Below, piece after piece: positions 1-8,910 of a stretch of DNA of 64,000 bases. Position numbers and translations under genes: made by a program. Under the pieces are notes generated by a model. That model was not told the origin of the DNA. It saw nothing but the letters and a program-made list of their open reading frames with translations, and did not search any database. This DNA is from Bradyrhizobium sp. NFR13 (GTDB lineage Bacteria; Pseudomonadota; Alphaproteobacteria; Rhizobiales; Xanthobacteraceae): the NCBI RefSeq assembly GCF_900114605.1, contig NZ_FOTP01000005.1, positions 124,001 to 188,000 of the forward strand, read 5' to 3'. The stretch's first letter is position 1, and each line of letters starts with the position of its first letter.

Positions 1-1677
1 ACCGTGCTGAGCGGGATCAACACCTATACCGGCACGACGACGGTCGACGTCGGCACGCTCAGCGTCAACGGTTCGATCGCATCGTCGTCGCTGACCACGG
101 TGAATTCAGGCGGCACGCTCGGCGGCAACGGCTTTGTCGGCGACACGCTGATCAATGGCGGCACGCTGGCGCCGGGCAATTCTATCGGCACGCTCAATGT
201 CACTGGCAGCCTGACGATGACGGCGGCATCGACCTATCTGGTGCAGATCTCCGGAGCATCATCCGACAAGACCATCGTCACCGGCACCGCGACGCTGGCT
301 GGTAAGGTCACGGTCGATCCGCTGGCGCGCATCGCCGCGACGACGACCTATACGATCCTGACTGCCGGCACGATCAGCGGCAGCTTCGACACGACAACCC
401 TGCTTAACAACTTCGCGCGCAATGCGCGGCTGAGCTATGTGGGCAACGACGTGTTGCTGACCGTCGATCCCGGCCTGCTCAGCCCGAACCTGCCGGACAG
501 TGCCAGCCGCAATCAGAAGGCCGTCGCAACCGCCATCGACAATGCGCTCATGAGCGGCGGCACGATGCCGAGCCAGTTCAACGCGCTGTTTGCGCTCACC
601 GGCGACGCGCTGCGCAACGCGCTGACGCAGACCTCGGGGGAAACCGCGACGGGATCGCAGCAGACGACATTCAACGCCATGACGCAGTTCATGGGCGTGA
701 TGACCGATCCGTTCCGCGCGAGCAGGGGCTTTGATACGCCGGGCGCGATGGGCTACGCGGATGCGCGCAAGCCGCGTGATGCCTTCGCGATGTTGACCAA
801 GGCGCCGCCGCGCGCGCCATCCTTCGAGACGCGCTGGAGCGTCTGGGCGTCGGGCTTCGGCGGATCGCAGACCACCGACGGCAATGCGGCGACGGGATCG
901 AACACCGCGCGCAGCAGCATCGGCGGCATCGCTGTCGGCGCCGACGTGCTGTTATCTCCGAACACGGTGGCCGGTTTCTCGCTTGCGGGCGCCGGCACGA
1001 ATTTCTCCGTGGCCAATGGCGGCAGCGGTCATTCGGACATGTTTCAGATGGGCGCCTTCGTGCGCCACAGCGTGTCGTCGGCCTATATCACCGCCGCCGC
1101 CGCCTATGGCTGGCAGGACATCACCACCGATCGCATCGTCACCGTCGCCGGTCTCGATCGCCTGCATGCGCAATTCAATGCGAATTCCTATTCGGCGCGG
1201 GTCGAAGGCGGTAACCGCACTGTGAGTTCATGGCTCGGCGGCGTCGGCGTGACGCCCTATGTCGCCGCGCAGGTGATCGCATTCGACCTGCCGTCCTATG
1301 CGGAAACCGTCAATGGCGGCGCCAGCACCTTTGCGCTGAACTACGCGGGCAAAACAGTGACATCGACCCGCAGCGAACTCGGCCTGCGCACCGACAAGTC
1401 CTTCGCCGTCAACGATGCAATCCTGACGCTGCGTGGCCGCGCCGCGTGGGCGCACGACTTCAACAGCGATCGCAGCATCGCCGCCACGTTCCAGTCACTG
1501 CCCGGCGCATCGTTCACGGTGTCCGGCGCAGCGCCGGCACGCGATGCGGCGCTGACAACCGCCTCGGCCGAGATGAGCTTCATCAGCGGCTTCTCGCTGG
1601 CAGCGACGTTCGAGGGCGAGTTCTCGGATGTCACGCGCAGCTATGCCGGCAAGGGTGTTGCGCGTTATACGTGGTAG
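1..1677 (+). CDS. Autotransporter (type V secretion), 3' part with beta-barrel
   Basis: The frame is open from the first base, so the 5' end lies outside the window. About 558 residues remain. The first ~160 residues are the end of a passenger rich in Gly, Thr and Val with the typical autotransporter beta-helix strand pattern (INTYTGTTTV, then GGTLAPGNSIGTL). A linker of ~110 residues follows, and from about residue 278 (RWSVWASGFGG) come alternating amphipathic strands of an outer-membrane barrel to the C-terminus, which ends in aromatic RYTW. Such proteins export their own passenger across the outer membrane, as adhesins or enzymes; the passenger's function cannot be told from this fragment. 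No gene follows on the same strand for several hundred bases, so it is the last gene of its unit. Confidence 0.88.
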   Translation, partial: TVLSGINTYTGTTTVDVGTLSVNGSIASSSLTTVNSGGTLGGNGFVGDTLINGGTLAPGNSIGTLNVTGSLTMTAASTYLVQISGASSDKTIVTGTATLAGKVTVDPLARIAATTTYTILTAGTISGSFDTTTLLNNFARNARLSYVGNDVLLTVDPGLLSPNLPDSASRNQKAVATAIDNALMSGGTMPSQFNALFALTGDALRNALTQTSGETATGSQQTTFNAMTQFMGVMTDPFRASRGFDTPGAMGYADARKPRDAFAMLTKAPPRAPSFETRWSVWASGFGGSQTTDGNAATGSNTARSSIGGIAVGADVLLSPNTVAGFSLAGAGTNFSVANGGSGHSDMFQMGAFVRHSVSSAYITAAAAYGWQDITTDRIVTVAGLDRLHAQFNANSYSARVEGGNRTVSSWLGGVGVTPYVAAQVIAFDLPSYAETVNGGASTFALNYAGKTVTSTRSELGLRTDKSFAVNDAILTLRGRAAWAHDFNSDRSIAATFQSLPGASFTVSGAAPARDAALTTASAEMSFISGFSLAATFEGEFSDVTRSYAGKGVARYTW

Positions 1678-2220
1678 CAGGCGCCGAGGGCGCGCTGCGC
1701 TGCGCGCATTCGTTCGGCAGGAATTTGAAAATAATCCTTGACGTTGTTTTCGAGGAGATTATATTCCATTGCATCCCGTCCCACTTTGAGGGGCGTTGCC
1801 AGGGACGCTTGTTAGCGCGGGGCGGGATGTGGCGCCTGCGGGCGGGAGGAAGACGTTTCCTCACGCACTCGGGAGGCCCTGGGTCACCGTCCGGCCCCAC
1901 TACGGGGGTCTGCCACTCATGCTGGCTGGACGTGGCATTGGTGAACGGCGGGAAACCGTCGGGATAAGCGGACTGCGGAGGTCTGCGCCTTTGCCCGGAA
2001 GAACGGTCCCGGGGACAGAAATCGCCACGATGGAGCGTCGAAAGGCGTTTCCGCGGCCTCTGCTGTCCGGCGATCCGGACACTACGCTGCGGCACGGTTA
2101 CCACGTCGCGCCTTTCGGCGCTTCATCTCCCTCGCCTTCGAGGGAGACCACCGGGGACTGCCACTCACGCGCTTGAGGCGCGGGCAAGGACGGCGCGTGG
2201 CCGCACTCAGCCATGTCGTC
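1678..2220. other. 543-base gap without a convincing gene; possible structured or repeated element
   Basis: Short reading frames exist on both strands but none has a ribosome-binding site, recognisable domain or sensible composition. The stretch is rich in short G/C runs able to fold. It has an imperfect direct repeat: GGGGTCTGCCACTCATGC at 1905-1922 and GGGGACTGCCACTCACGC at 2153-2170, two mismatches in 18 bases. This marks off a segment of about 250 bases. I cannot assign it to a known RNA family; a genome-dispersed repeat element or a structured non-coding RNA are the likeliest explanations. Confidence 0.4.
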
Positions 2221-2712
2221 TCACGCCGTGGTCTTGCGCTTCAAGGCAGCGGGTTTGCGAACCTGTACCGCGTTGACCGCCGGTGCCTGTGCCAGCAGGC
2301 GGCCAAGCATATCGATCAGCGCTTCGACTTCCTTCTCATCGAGGCAATCGAGCAGCACCTTTTCGCGGTCGAGCGCCAGCTCGATGATGCGGTCATGCAG
2401 TGCGCGGCCGGACTTGGTCAGGATGACGACGCGCCTGTTGTCGCCGGCCAGATCGCTGACCGTGACGCTGCCGTTGTCCACCAGTGATTTAAGTGTGCGG
2501 CTGACCAGCCCCTTGTCGAGGTCGAAATACTGGCAAATCTCTTGTGCGGTGCACGCGTCTTCGCTGGCGAGTTTCGACAGGATCCGCCACTCGGTGACGC
2601 CGACGCCGAATTCGCGGCGATAGGCGCTCGAGGCGCCGGCAGCGAGCTTGTTGCCCAGGAAATTGATGAGCGCCGGTACATATCGTCCATGATTGATCAC
2701 CGGTTTTGTCAT
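2221..2712 (-). CDS. MarR-family transcriptional regulator
   Basis: A 163-residue protein of normal MarR length. The winged helix-turn-helix spans about residues 38-105: TEWRILSKLA, then CTAQEICQYFDLDKGLVSRTLKSL as the recognition helix region and the wing VSDLAGDNRRVVILT. Flanking helices would form the dimer interface, and the basic C-terminal tail (VRKPAALKRKTTA) is unusual but short. MarR proteins usually repress an adjacent divergent operon and release DNA on binding a small aromatic or amphipathic ligand. Here the gene is divergent from the livJ-F operon, and a clear dyad lies in the shared 250-base gap, so control of the importer and of itself is inferred. The ligand is unknown. Confidence 0.88.
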   Translation of the reverse strand: MTKPVINHGRYVPALINFLGNKLAAGASSAYRREFGVGVTEWRILSKLASEDACTAQEICQYFDLDKGLVSRTLKSLVDNGSVTVSDLAGDNRRVVILTKSGRALHDRIIELALDREKVLLDCLDEKEVEALIDMLGRLLAQAPAVNAVQVRKPAALKRKTTA

Positions 2713-2824
2713 CTGGATACGATCTGCAATCTGAAATGAACGGAAATCGAGCGCCCCGTGAATGCTTGGCTAGACTTTAGCAGCATGCCACGATGCGTCG
2801 GAATTACGCAGTTCAACAGACCGC

Positions 2825-2858
2825 GTTGTGTTGTCAACCCAGCCGTTGACAGGTCAAC
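2825..2858. promoter_or_regulatory. Overlapping dyads, probable MarR operator
   Basis: In the marR/livJ divergent gap, TGTCAAC (2832-2838) and GTTGACA (2845-2851) form a perfect 7-base inverted repeat with a 6-base spacer. The right half also pairs with GTCAAC (853-858) as GTTGAC-AG-GTCAAC (2845-2858). A further GTTGTG lies at 2825-2830. Two overlapping palindromes of this size about 105-138 bases before livJ fit a dimeric winged-helix regulator. Binding by the neighbouring MarR protein is inference. Confidence 0.5.
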
Positions 2859-2962
2859 ATGGCTCCGTTATCGCGGGCGATGCCGTCATCGCGGGCGATA
2901 GCGCTTGGGGACTATGACTTCACGGCCTTGAAGAGCCGACATCACGCACAGAGGAGGAATTG

Positions 2963-4132
2963 ATGCTGAGGAATTTTATTTCCGCGACCGTGACCGCCGT
3001 CAGCGTGCTGTCGATCAGCGCTTTTGCGCAGGCGCAGGAGACGGTCAAGATCGGCCTGATCGTGCCGATGACCGGCGGCCAGGCTTCGACCGGCCAGCAG
3101 ATCAATAACGCCATCAAGCTCTATCAGCAGAAGAACGGCGATACCGTTGCCGGCAAGAAGGTCGAAGTCATCCTCAAGGACGACGCGGCGCTGCCCGACA
3201 ATACCAAGCGCCTCGCGCAGGAGCTGATCGTCAACGACAAAGTCAACATCATCGCCGGTTTCGGCGTGACGCCGGCTGCGCTCGCTGCGGCGCCGCTCGC
3301 GACGCAGGCCAAGGTGCCCGAGATCGTGATGGCCGCCGGCACCTCGATCATCACCGAGCGCTCGCCCTATATCGTGCGTACCTCGTTCACGCTAGCGCAG
3401 TCCTCCACCATCATCGGCGACTGGGCTGCCAAGAACGGCATCAAGAAGGTCGCGACGCTGACCTCCGACTACGCTCCGGGCAACGACGCACTGCAGTTCT
3501 TCAAGGAGCACTTCATCGCCGGCGGCGGAGAGATCGTCGAAGAGGTCAAGGTGCCGCTGGCCAATCCCGATTTCGCGCCGTTCCTGCAGCGCATGAAGGA
3601 CTCGAAGCCCGACGCGGTGTTCGTGTTCGTGCCGGCCGGGCAGGGCGGTAACTTCATGAAGCAGTATGCCGAGCGTGGCCTCGACAAGTCCGGCATCAAG
3701 GTGATCGGACCCGGCGACGTGATGGACGACGATCTGCTCAACAACATGGGCGATGCAGCCTTGGGCGCCGTGACCGCGCATCTGTATTCGGCAGCGCATC
3801 CGTCGGCGATGAACAAGGAGTTCGTTGCGGCCTACAAGAAGGCCTACAACACGCGCCCGGGCTTCATGGCCGTCGGCGGCTGGGACGGCATCCATCTCGT
3901 CTACGAGGCGCTGAAGAAGACCGGCGGCAAGGCCGACGGCGACAGCCTGATCGCAGCGATGAAGGGCATGAAGTGGGAGAGCCCGCGCGGCCCGATCTCG
4001 ATTGATCCGGATACCCGCGACATCGTGCAGAACATCTATATCCGCAAGGTCGAGAAGGTGGACGGCGAACTCTACAATGTCGAATTCGCGACCTTCGACG
4101 CCGTGAAGGATCCCGGCAAGACGAAGAAGTAA
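2963..4132 (+). CDS. livJ: Branched-chain-amino-acid-type ABC transporter, periplasmic binding protein
   Basis: A 389-residue protein with an N-terminal signal peptide (hydrophobic TVTAVSVLSISAFA, likely cut before ETVKIG). The mature part is a type I periplasmic binding fold, starting VKIGLIVPMTGGQASTGQQ as in the LivJ/HAAT family. It captures a substrate for LivHMGF. The ATG at 2963 is chosen because GAGGAGGA at 2951-2958 sits just before it; an in-frame TTG one codon earlier is less likely. LivJ-type proteins in soil alphaproteobacteria bind many ligands besides Leu/Ile/Val (aromatic acids, amides, urea), and the MetE-like gene in this operon suggests something other than plain branched-chain amino acids. 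Substrate not assignable. Confidence 0.9.
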   Translation: MLRNFISATVTAVSVLSISAFAQAQETVKIGLIVPMTGGQASTGQQINNAIKLYQQKNGDTVAGKKVEVILKDDAALPDNTKRLAQELIVNDKVNIIAGFGVTPAALAAAPLATQAKVPEIVMAAGTSIITERSPYIVRTSFTLAQSSTIIGDWAAKNGIKKVATLTSDYAPGNDALQFFKEHFIAGGGEIVEEVKVPLANPDFAPFLQRMKDSKPDAVFVFVPAGQGGNFMKQYAERGLDKSGIKVIGPGDVMDDDLLNNMGDAALGAVTAHLYSAAHPSAMNKEFVAAYKKAYNTRPGFMAVGGWDGIHLVYEALKKTGGKADGDSLIAAMKGMKWESPRGPISIDPDTRDIVQNIYIRKVEKVDGELYNVEFATFDAVKDPGKTKK

Positions 4133-4149
4133 TGCTGCGGGGAGGGAGC

Positions 4150-4276
4150 GCGTGTTTGGCACCGCGCTCTCCACGTCATGCCCGGGCAAAGCGCGAAGCG
4201 CGGCTTCGCTGGATGTCCCGGGCATCTACGTCTTCGTCTTGGCCAAGGCGTGGATGGCCGGAACAAGTCCGGCCAT
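4150..4276. repeat. Cluster of palindromic hairpins between livJ and livH
   Basis: ATGCCCGGG (4178-4186) pairs with CCCGGGCAT (4217-4225), with an inner GCGAAGC/GCTTCGC pair (4193-4199, 4203-4209). ATGGCCGGA (4254-4262) pairs with TCCGGCCAT (4268-4276). An upstream AGCGCG/CGCGCT stem precedes them. Units built on this plan are typical of dispersed palindromic elements in Bradyrhizobium-like genomes. They have no T-run, so they are not simple terminators. In this position they would stabilise the 3' end of the livJ message and help keep binding protein in excess over permease (inference). Confidence 0.6.
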
Positions 4277-4332
4277 GACGTCGCTTTAAAATCTCGATCT
4301 CATGTTTCTCTAATCACGGCTAACTCGCTTTC

Positions 4333-5199
4333 ATGACCCTTCTCACCATTCTGTTCGATGGCGTCGCCTACGGCATGTTGCTGTTCGTGCTGGCGTGCGG
4401 GCTGGCGGTGACGCTGGGTCTGATGAACTTCGTCAACCTTGCGCACGGCGCCTTCGCCATGGCGGGCGGTTATGCCTGCGCGATCCTGGTCAATCGCGCC
4501 GGCCTGCCATTCTTTGCGGCTTTGCCGATTGCTTTCGTGGTGAGCGCGGCGATCGGTGCCGTGCTTGAGCGATCTCTCTATCGCCATCTCTATACGCGCA
4601 GCCATCTGGATCAGGTGCTGTTCACCATTGGTCTCGTCTTCATGTCCGTGACGGCGATGGACTACTTCATGGGCTCGGCGCAGACCTTCATTCATCTTCC
4701 GGACTATCTGCAGGGTCAGATCAATCTGTTCGGCCTTGGCGTCGGTCGCTATCGCCTGATGATCATCGTGATCTGCGGGTTGCTCACCATCGCATTGCAG
4801 ATGATCCTCTCGAAAACGCGGTTCGGCAGCCGGCTGCGCGCTGCGGTCGATGATCCGCGTGCCGCGTCGGGCTTGGGTATCAATGTCCCGCAGGTCTTCG
4901 CGCTGACATTTGCATTTGGTTGCGGATTGGCCGGCATGGGCGGCGCACTTGGCGCCGAGATCCTTGGCCTCGATCCGTACTTCCCGCTGAAGTTCATGAT
5001 CTACTTCCTGATCGTGGTGACGGTCGGCGGTTCGTCCAGCATCACCGGGCCGTTCCTGGCCTCGCTGCTGCTCGGCATTGGCGATGTCGCGGGCAAATAT
5101 TACGTGCCGAAGCTCGGCGCCTTCGTGATTTACACCATGATGATCGTGATCCTGATCTGGCGCCCGAACGGCCTGTTTGGCCGTACGGCGGCGCGGTGA
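4333..5199 (+). CDS. livH: Branched-chain-amino-acid-type ABC transporter permease LivH
   Basis: A 288-residue integral membrane protein with about eight hydrophobic helices. The N-terminal YGMLLFVLACGLAVTLGLMNFVNLAHGAF is the LivH family hallmark (GL..G..N.AHG). It pairs with LivM to form the inner-membrane channel. It begins about 200 bases after livJ, beyond the hairpin cluster, and its stop lies 7 bases before the livM start with the livM ribosome-binding site across it, so the two are translationally coupled. Length is normal. Confidence 0.92.
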   Translation: MTLLTILFDGVAYGMLLFVLACGLAVTLGLMNFVNLAHGAFAMAGGYACAILVNRAGLPFFAALPIAFVVSAAIGAVLERSLYRHLYTRSHLDQVLFTIGLVFMSVTAMDYFMGSAQTFIHLPDYLQGQINLFGLGVGRYRLMIIVICGLLTIALQMILSKTRFGSRLRAAVDDPRAASGLGINVPQVFALTFAFGCGLAGMGGALGAEILGLDPYFPLKFMIYFLIVVTVGGSSSITGPFLASLLLGIGDVAGKYYVPKLGAFVIYTMMIVILIWRPNGLFGRTAAR

Positions 5200-5206
5200 G
5201 GGCGTC

Positions 5207-6250
5207 ATGACCGCAAACAGCACCACCCATTCGGAAGTCGGCACCTTCGCCATGGCGCGCGCGCAATGGCGCTGGCCCGAAGTCGTGTTCTGGCTCGCCG
5301 CCGCAGGCTGCATCCTACTGTTCCCGAACCGCTACCTGATCCTCACCGAGATCGCCTGGCTTGCGCTGTTTGCGTTGTCGCTGGATTTGATCCTCGGCTA
5401 TGCCGGCATCGTCTCGCTCGGCCACGCCGCATTCTTCGGCTTCGGTGGCTATGCGGCGGGACTCCTCGCATTGCACGGCATCGTCACCGAACCGGTGATC
5501 GCATTGGTTGTTGCTGGCCTTGCCGCGATGGCGCTTGGCTTCGTGACGAGCTTCCTCGTCATGCGTGGGTCAGATCTGACACGGCTGATGGTCACGCTCG
5601 GTATCGCGCTGTTGCTGCGCGAACTCGCCAACCGCTTTTCAAATATCACCGGTGGTTCCGATGGCCTTCAGGGCATCGAGATGGCGCCGGTTCTCGGCCA
5701 GTTCTCCTTCGATATCTTCGGCAAGGTCGGCTTCATCTATTGTCTCTGCGTGCTGTTCGTCCTGTTCCTGCTGGCGCGGCGCATCGTGCATTCGCCGTTC
5801 GGCCTGTCGCTGCGAGCGATCCGCAACAATCCGCTGCGTGCCTCGGCCATCGGCATTCCCGTCAATCGCCGGCTGATCGCGATCTACACCATCGCCGCCT
5901 TCTATGCGGGCGTTGCCGGTGCACTCTCGACGCAAACGACGGCGCTCGCCTCGCTCGACGGTTTTGCCTTCGATCGCTCGGCCGACCTGATGCTGGTTCT
6001 GATCATCGGCGGCACCGGCTATCTCTATGGCGGGTTGATCGGCGCGGTGATCTTCAAATTGCTGCAGGAACTGTTCTCGACAATCACGCCGCAATACTGG
6101 CAGTTCTGGATCGGCGCCGTGCTGGTGGTCATCGTGCTGATCGGCCGGGACCGGATGCATCGCTGGGCAATGTTTCTGCCCCGCCTGATTGCCAGCAAGT
6201 TCCGCCGCCCCAAAACGCCGGCCGTCGTGTCGGAAGGTAAGGCGCCATGA
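5207..6250 (+). CDS. livM: Branched-chain-amino-acid-type ABC transporter permease LivM
   Basis: A 347-residue membrane protein. After a polar N-terminus (~35 residues) there are about nine hydrophobic helices; LILGYAGIVSLGHAAFFGFGGYAAG is the LivM signature. ATG 5207 is preferred over an upstream in-frame start because GGTGAGGG directly precedes it. The stop overlaps the livG start as ATGA (6247-6250), showing operon coupling. The C-terminus carries a basic tail (RLIASKFRRPK) expected to face the cytoplasm. Confidence 0.92.
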   Translation: MTANSTTHSEVGTFAMARAQWRWPEVVFWLAAAGCILLFPNRYLILTEIAWLALFALSLDLILGYAGIVSLGHAAFFGFGGYAAGLLALHGIVTEPVIALVVAGLAAMALGFVTSFLVMRGSDLTRLMVTLGIALLLRELANRFSNITGGSDGLQGIEMAPVLGQFSFDIFGKVGFIYCLCVLFVLFLLARRIVHSPFGLSLRAIRNNPLRASAIGIPVNRRLIAIYTIAAFYAGVAGALSTQTTALASLDGFAFDRSADLMLVLIIGGTGYLYGGLIGAVIFKLLQELFSTITPQYWQFWIGAVLVVIVLIGRDRMHRWAMFLPRLIASKFRRPKTPAVVSEGKAP

Positions 6251-6999
6251 CCATCGCGCTGGAAACCGTCAATCTCGAAAAATCCTTCGGCGGGCTGCGG
6301 GTCACGCGTGACCTGTCGCTGAAGATCGAGGCCGGTGCGCGCCATGCGCTGATCGGTCCGAACGGCGCCGGCAAGACTACCGTGATCAATCTTCTGACCG
6401 GTGTGCTCAAGCCGAATTCCGGCCGCATTCTGCTCGAAGGCAACGACATTACCGGTCTGCCGGTGCACAAGCGCGTGCTGCGCGGGCTGTCGCGGACATT
6501 CCAGATCAACCAGCTCTATCCCGACATGACACCGCTGGAGACGGTCGGTCTCGCTGCGTCCGAACATCTCGGCCATGGCAGCGACTGGTGGCGTCGCATG
6601 GGCACCCGCAGTGACGTCAATGACGCGATCGCGGAAAACCTCGCGCGCTTTCATCTGCTCGACGTCATGAATGAGCCGACGGCGACATTGCCCTATGGCA
6701 AGCAGCGCCTTCTCGAGATCGCCGTCGCCATCGCCACCAAGCCGCGTGTGCTGCTGCTCGACGAGCCGGCTGCAGGTGTGCCGGAAAGCGAGCGCCACGA
6801 TATTCTCTCGGCCGTCGCCAGCCTGCCGCGCGACGTCACCGTGTTGCTGATCGAGCACGACATGGATCTGGTATTCTCCTTTGCCGATCGCATATCGGTG
6901 CTGGTTGCGGGCGCCATGCTGGTGGAAGGCCCGCCGGATGAAGTGGCGCGCGATCCGCGCGTCAAGGCCGTGTATCTGGGCGAGGGCGCCGATGTCTGA
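6247..6999 (+). CDS. livG: Branched-chain-amino-acid-type ABC transporter ATPase LivG
   Basis: A 250-residue ABC ATPase. It has Walker A GPNGAGKTT (about residue 39), a LivG-type signature LPYGKQRLLEIA in place of the canonical LSGGQ, Walker B VLLLDEPAAGV and an H-loop LLIEHDMD. It works with LivF as the heterodimeric motor under LivHM. The start overlaps livM by 4 bases and the end overlaps livF by 8 bases. The altered signature is normal for the LivG branch. Confidence 0.93.
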   Translation: MTIALETVNLEKSFGGLRVTRDLSLKIEAGARHALIGPNGAGKTTVINLLTGVLKPNSGRILLEGNDITGLPVHKRVLRGLSRTFQINQLYPDMTPLETVGLAASEHLGHGSDWWRRMGTRSDVNDAIAENLARFHLLDVMNEPTATLPYGKQRLLEIAVAIATKPRVLLLDEPAAGVPESERHDILSAVASLPRDVTVLLIEHDMDLVFSFADRISVLVAGAMLVEGPPDEVARDPRVKAVYLGEGADV

Positions 7000-7738
7000 C
7001 CTTCTCGACATCAATGACCTGCGCACGGGCTATGGCGAAGCCGTGGTCATTCCCAAGATGACGCTGCAACTCGGCGAAAGCCAGGTACTGGCACTGCTCG
7101 GGCGCAACGGCACCGGCAAGACCACGCTGATCAATTCCATTGTCGGCGTTACCCGCCGCTTCAGCGGCACGCTGAAGCTCGGCGGGAAGGACATCACGTC
7201 GCTGCGGCCGGACCAGCGTGCGCGAGCCGGCATCGGCTGGGTGCCGCAGGAGCGCAATATCTTCCGCTCGCTCACCGTGGAAGAAAACATGACCGCCGTG
7301 GCGCAGCCTGGGCCATGGGACGTCAAGAAGATCTACGAGATGTTTCCGCGGCTCGAAGAGCGCAAGAACAATTTCGGCAATCAACTCTCCGGCGGTGAAC
7401 AGCAGATGTTGGCGATTGGCCGTGCGCTGACGCTCAATCCGCAGGTGCTGCTGCTGGACGAACCGACCGAAGGCCTTGCACCGATCATCGTCGATGAGTT
7501 GCTGGCAGCGCTGGGCAAGATCACACGCGCCGGCGGCATCTGTTCCATCATCGTGGAACAGAATGCCCAAAAAATACTGGGGCTCGCCGATCGTGTCGTG
7601 ATATTGGAACGCGGCACCATCGTGCATGATGCAACGAGTGCAGCGTTGAAATCCGATCCCGCCGTGCTGGAGCATTTCCTCGGCGTCTCCGGCGCGGCCG
7701 GCAGCAAGAACAAACACACGGCCGGCACACCCGGCTGA
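6992..7738 (+). CDS. livF: Branched-chain-amino-acid-type ABC transporter ATPase LivF
   Basis: A 248-residue ABC ATPase starting MSDLLDINDLRTGYG, which is the usual LivF start; the frame can be opened further upstream but that would lie inside livG. Walker A GRNGTGKTT, full signature LSGGEQQMLAIGRAL, Walker B VLLLDEPTEGL and IVEQNAQ at the H-loop position (Q in place of H), the last being typical of LivF. It completes the importer. A short 31-base gap with GGAG leads into the MetE-like gene, which is therefore probably in the same operon. Confidence 0.93.
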   Translation: MSDLLDINDLRTGYGEAVVIPKMTLQLGESQVLALLGRNGTGKTTLINSIVGVTRRFSGTLKLGGKDITSLRPDQRARAGIGWVPQERNIFRSLTVEENMTAVAQPGPWDVKKIYEMFPRLEERKNNFGNQLSGGEQQMLAIGRALTLNPQVLLLDEPTEGLAPIIVDELLAALGKITRAGGICSIIVEQNAQKILGLADRVVILERGTIVHDATSAALKSDPAVLEHFLGVSGAAGSKNKHTAGTPG

Positions 7739-7769
7739 TCTGCAAACCGAGCATTCTGGAGTAACGACT

Positions 7770-8888
7770 ATGCAGAGAACCAAAGCCCCGTTCCGTGCCG
7801 ACGAAGTCGGCAGCCTGTTGCGGCCCGCATCGATCAAGGAAGCGCGCGCGAAGCTGGAGAAGGGCGAGATTTCGGCCGACGACCTGCGCAAGGTCGAAGA
7901 CATTGAGATCGAGAAGGTTGTGCATCGCCAGGCCTCGACGGGCCTCAAGCTCGCCACCGACGGCGAGTTCCGTCGCTCGTGGTGGCACTTCGATTTCCTC
8001 GCCAAACTGACCGGCTGCGAGCTCTATCATCCCGACACCGGCATCCAGTTCACCGGCGTCGAGACCCGTCATGACTCGGTGCGCGTGATCGGCAAGGTGG
8101 ATTTCCCCGACGATCATCCGATGCTGGCGCACTTCAAGTTCCTGAAGAAGCATTGCGACACCGCCGGCGTCACCGCGAAGATGACCATCCCGTCACCGGC
8201 GGTGCTTCATTTCCGCGGCGGTCGCAAGGCGATCTCGAAGGAAGTCTATCCGGATATCGAAGTGTTCTTCGAGGATCTCGCCAAGACCTATCGCAAGGCA
8301 GTGAAGGCGTTCTACGACGCCGGTTGCCGTTATCTGCAGTTCGACGACACGGTCTGGGCTTATCTCTGCTCGGAAGATGAGCTGAACAAGGTCCGTGCGC
8401 GTGGCGAGGATGCTGACAATCTGCAGCAGATCTATTCGCGCATCATCAATTACGCGATCGCAGAGCGTCCTGCGGACATGGTGATCACCACGCATGTCTG
8501 CCGCGGCAACTTCCGCTCCACCTGGATTTCGTCGGGCGGCTACGAGCCGGTGGCTGAAACGCTGCTCGCGGGCACCAACTATGACGGCTACTTCCTCGAA
8601 TACGATTCGGATCGTGCTGGCGGCTTTGAGCCGCTGCGCTTCCTGCCGAAGGGCAACAAGGTCGTCGTGGTCGGTGTCATTACCTCGAAGTTCGGTGAGC
8701 TCGAGAAGAAGGAAGACATCAAGGCACGCCTGCTGGAGGCTTCGAAATTCGCGCCGCTTGAGCAACTGGCTGTGTCGCCGCAATGCGGTTTCGCCTCTAC
8801 CGAGGAAGGCAATATCCTCAGTGAAGACGAGCAGTGGGCCAAGCTGAAGCTCGCTGTCGATGTCGCGAACGAGCTTTGGGGCAAGTAA
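7770..8888 (+). CDS. MetE C-terminal-like zinc methyltransferase (cobalamin-independent methionine synthase II family)
   Basis: A 372-residue single-barrel protein matching only the C-terminal half of MetE (about 750 residues), like B. subtilis YxjG/YxjH. The zinc and thiol-activation residues can be read: His242 and Cys244 (THVCRGNFRS), Glu277 (YFLEYDSDRAG) and Cys339 (SPQCGFAS). Zinc-dependent methyl transfer to a thiol is therefore plausible, but the absence of the MetE N-terminal half makes methyl-tetrahydrofolate use uncertain. As last gene of a MarR-controlled liv operon it probably acts on the imported compound, for instance demethylating it with homocysteine as acceptor. This is inference. 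A strong terminator follows at 8911-8937. Confidence 0.82.
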   Translation: MQRTKAPFRADEVGSLLRPASIKEARAKLEKGEISADDLRKVEDIEIEKVVHRQASTGLKLATDGEFRRSWWHFDFLAKLTGCELYHPDTGIQFTGVETRHDSVRVIGKVDFPDDHPMLAHFKFLKKHCDTAGVTAKMTIPSPAVLHFRGGRKAISKEVYPDIEVFFEDLAKTYRKAVKAFYDAGCRYLQFDDTVWAYLCSEDELNKVRARGEDADNLQQIYSRIINYAIAERPADMVITTHVCRGNFRSTWISSGGYEPVAETLLAGTNYDGYFLEYDSDRAGGFEPLRFLPKGNKVVVVGVITSKFGELEKKEDIKARLLEASKFAPLEQLAVSPQCGFASTEEGNILSEDEQWAKLKLAVDVANELWGK

Positions 8889-8910
8889 CTCATCTACGGT
8901 TCGCCAATAA

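Noticed and set aside
1796-2176. Possible 126-residue gene in the gap after the autotransporter
   Set aside because: No ribosome-binding site, overlapping frames on the other strand, Arg/Pro/Gly-rich composition without any motif.
3392-4225. 277-residue minus-strand frame opposite livJ
   Set aside because: Antisense shadow of a clear binding-protein gene, His/Arg/Val-rich with no domain.
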